Origin: Diphasiastrum complanatum
Taxonomy: Eukaryota > Streptophyta > Lycopodiopsida > Lycopodiales > Lycopodiaceae
Reading direction: 5' to 3'
NCBI GenBank assembly: GCA_029204225.1
Contig: CM055105.1
Location: forward strand, 11,562,404-11,626,403
Length of the DNA: 64,000 nucleotides
A program made the position numbers and the translations under genes. This document shows positions 62,798-64,000 of this stretch, piece by piece. The notes under the pieces are model-generated. The model worked only from the letters and a program-made list of their open reading frames with translations, was not told where the DNA came from and did not search any database. The number at the start of each line of letters is the position of its first letter. Positions within the stretch are counted from its first letter, which is position 1.

Positions 62798-62961
62798 TTA
62801 AATTTTAAATCAATGCAAAATGTTGAACACAAACACACACACACACACACACACAATCTATTCATCTACTATCCTTAATCTTAATCAAATCACACGCACA
62901 CACTCTTTCTCTCTTTATTATCTTAAATTCAAAATGCAAGACACAATACATACACACTTCT

Positions 62962-63039
<78 letters not shown>

Positions 63040-63289
63040 CTTAGTCCTAAATAAATATAAATCTAACAATCTATTACTACCATAGATTATGTATTTATCT
63101 ATAATCTTAAATTCTACATCATTGCAAAATATTAAACATTATCTTAAATAATTCTAACAATCTATTATAAAGAATGGATTTGTGAATGTCCTTGCTCTCT
63201 ATCTTTTTCCTTCCATCTCTCATGCTTTCGTTGCATTTGTTAATTGTTGGATCTAAATATTATTGGGATTGCATGTTCTTATGCTCACA
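62798..63289. repeat. Simple-repeat-rich spacer with second (CT)n array
   Basis: (CA)n at 62830-62855 and a perfect (CT)n at 62969-63036. AATCTTAAATT and AATCTATTA phrases recur around them (62868, 62920, 63068, 63104, 63158). No gene. Confidence 0.8.
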
Positions 63290-63690
63290 ATAACATATCG
63301 CGCAGATTCCGATGTGGGCGTCCAACGTATGCTCGAAAATTTCATAATCCGTCGCAATCCGACACGTCGAAGTCTGACGTCCCAGTAAAAGATCCGAAAA
63401 TCAAAGTCCGGCGATCGAAAATTATGGGCGGCAACCAATTTTTCAAAGGCACGTCGGAATCCGACATGTCGGATTCCGACTTGCAGACGTGAATATGACC
63501 TGCCATAGATTTTTTTTAAAAAAATACGTGTAATCTGACGTGGACGTCGGAATCCGACGTCCACGTCGGCAAGCCAAAAAGCATGTCCACAGCATTTGGC
63601 ACCTGTTGTCCGGGCCTGAGTGGGCACAAACGTCGAATTTCGACGTGTTTGGAGGACGTCGGATTCCAACGTTTGTTTCAAGTTTCGAAT
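63290..63690. repeat. CpG-rich cluster of GTCGGAATCCGAC palindromes
   Basis: GTCGGAATCCGAC or close variants occur near 63353, 63454, 63468, 63546 and 63657. The longest is a perfect 31-bp palindrome at 63537-63567, 15-base arms GACGTGGACGTCGGA around a single A. CpG density is far above the surroundings. The open frames on both strands here follow from the repeats. Confidence 0.8.
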
Positions 63691-63928
63691 TCGCGTGATC
63701 CAGCGCCTTCTCTCTCACTTTGTTTTTTGCATATTTGAGCGTCTTTGGAGCGATTGAGGGCAATTGAGGGCGATTGAAGACCAGTGCTTGAGGGCTTAAA
63801 GATCAGTGCTTGAGGGCGCTTGAAGATCAGTGCTTGAAGATCATTGTTTGAGGTTGGTGCTTGATTTTTGTTTGTTTTGTTTTTTGTTTGTTTGTTTGAG
63901 GTTGGTGTTTGTTTTTGTTTTAAGAAGA

Positions 63929-63979
<51 letters not shown>

Positions 63980-64000
63980 TGTGTGAGAGTGAGAGAGAGA
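63691..64000. repeat. Short tandem repeats and (TG)n/(GA)n at the right edge
   Basis: AGATCAGTGCTTGAGGGC-type units (about 63775-63850), GCGATTGAGGGC units (63750-63775) and TTGTTTG units (63870-63915) lead into (TG)n at about 63934-63968 and GA-rich sequence to the end. Could be leader or LTR DNA of an element that continues beyond the window. Confidence 0.7.

Noticed and set aside
63253-63763. Minus-strand ORFs of 106 and 142 codons at the right end
   Set aside because: Recurring VGFRR/RRVGLRR peptides come from the palindromic GTCGGATTCC repeats; no known domain.

Overview
This is plant nuclear DNA: an AT-rich, retrotransposon-crowded 64 kb stretch with two convincing protein-coding genes. 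The species cannot be read from it. Typical plant Ty1/copia and Ty3/gypsy relics, initiator-tRNA-Met and tRNA-Asp primer sites, very long (GA/CT)n and (TA)n arrays, a nucleus-encoded plastid protein and a plant-specific AIPP2-type PHD gene all point to a land plant with a large genome (fern, gymnosperm or repeat-rich angiosperm).

Layout. 1-9.25 kb: three Copia elements on the minus strand. The left-edge one is young (intact gag-protease ORF, leader, iMet primer site, 655-bp LTR) and sits inside the reverse transcriptase of an older Copia; next is a third, decayed Copia with a 1.2-kb LTR and a triplicated primer-site/LTR junction. 9.25-19.6 kb: old unassigned DNA with an inverted pair of an unknown repeat, a small foldback, a 3 x 200-bp tandem repeat and, directly after it, an intronless gene for a single-pass plastid membrane protein (13.57-14.29 kb). 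19.6-35 kb: a scrap heap of two gypsy fragments in opposite orientations, a Copia RNase H scrap, further Copia fragments, three LTRs, a MITE and eight long dinucleotide arrays, several lying at or near retroelement breakpoints. 35-45 kb: an isolated TATA-type promoter, a MITE with a perfect 8-bp target duplication, a dispersed 65-bp repeat and two Copia relics of one family in opposite orientation.

45-56 kb: the main gene, a ten-exon (plus unresolved 5' exons) AIPP2/PAIPP2-type protein of at least 1,988 residues with PHD finger, CCHC knuckle, SPOC-like domain, RS-rich stretch and two C-terminal LxLxL motifs; all nine introns examined have GT-AG ends and keep the reading frame. 56-64 kb: two direct copies of a TG...CA-bounded module carrying tRNA-like Pol III boxes, more Copia pieces, an LTR with a tRNA-Asp primer site, an LRR receptor pseudogene fragment, compound microsatellites and a CpG-rich cluster of perfect palindromes.

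The two real genes are unrelated (plastid membrane protein; nuclear chromatin reader) and show no joint regulation. I found no CRISPR, rRNA, functional tRNA or operon-like system. The most novel-looking items are the Pol III-boxed TG...CA modules, the CATAGWTGCAGCG MITE group, the microsatellite/retroelement junctions and the palindrome cluster at the right end. All calls are by reading; no search was run.
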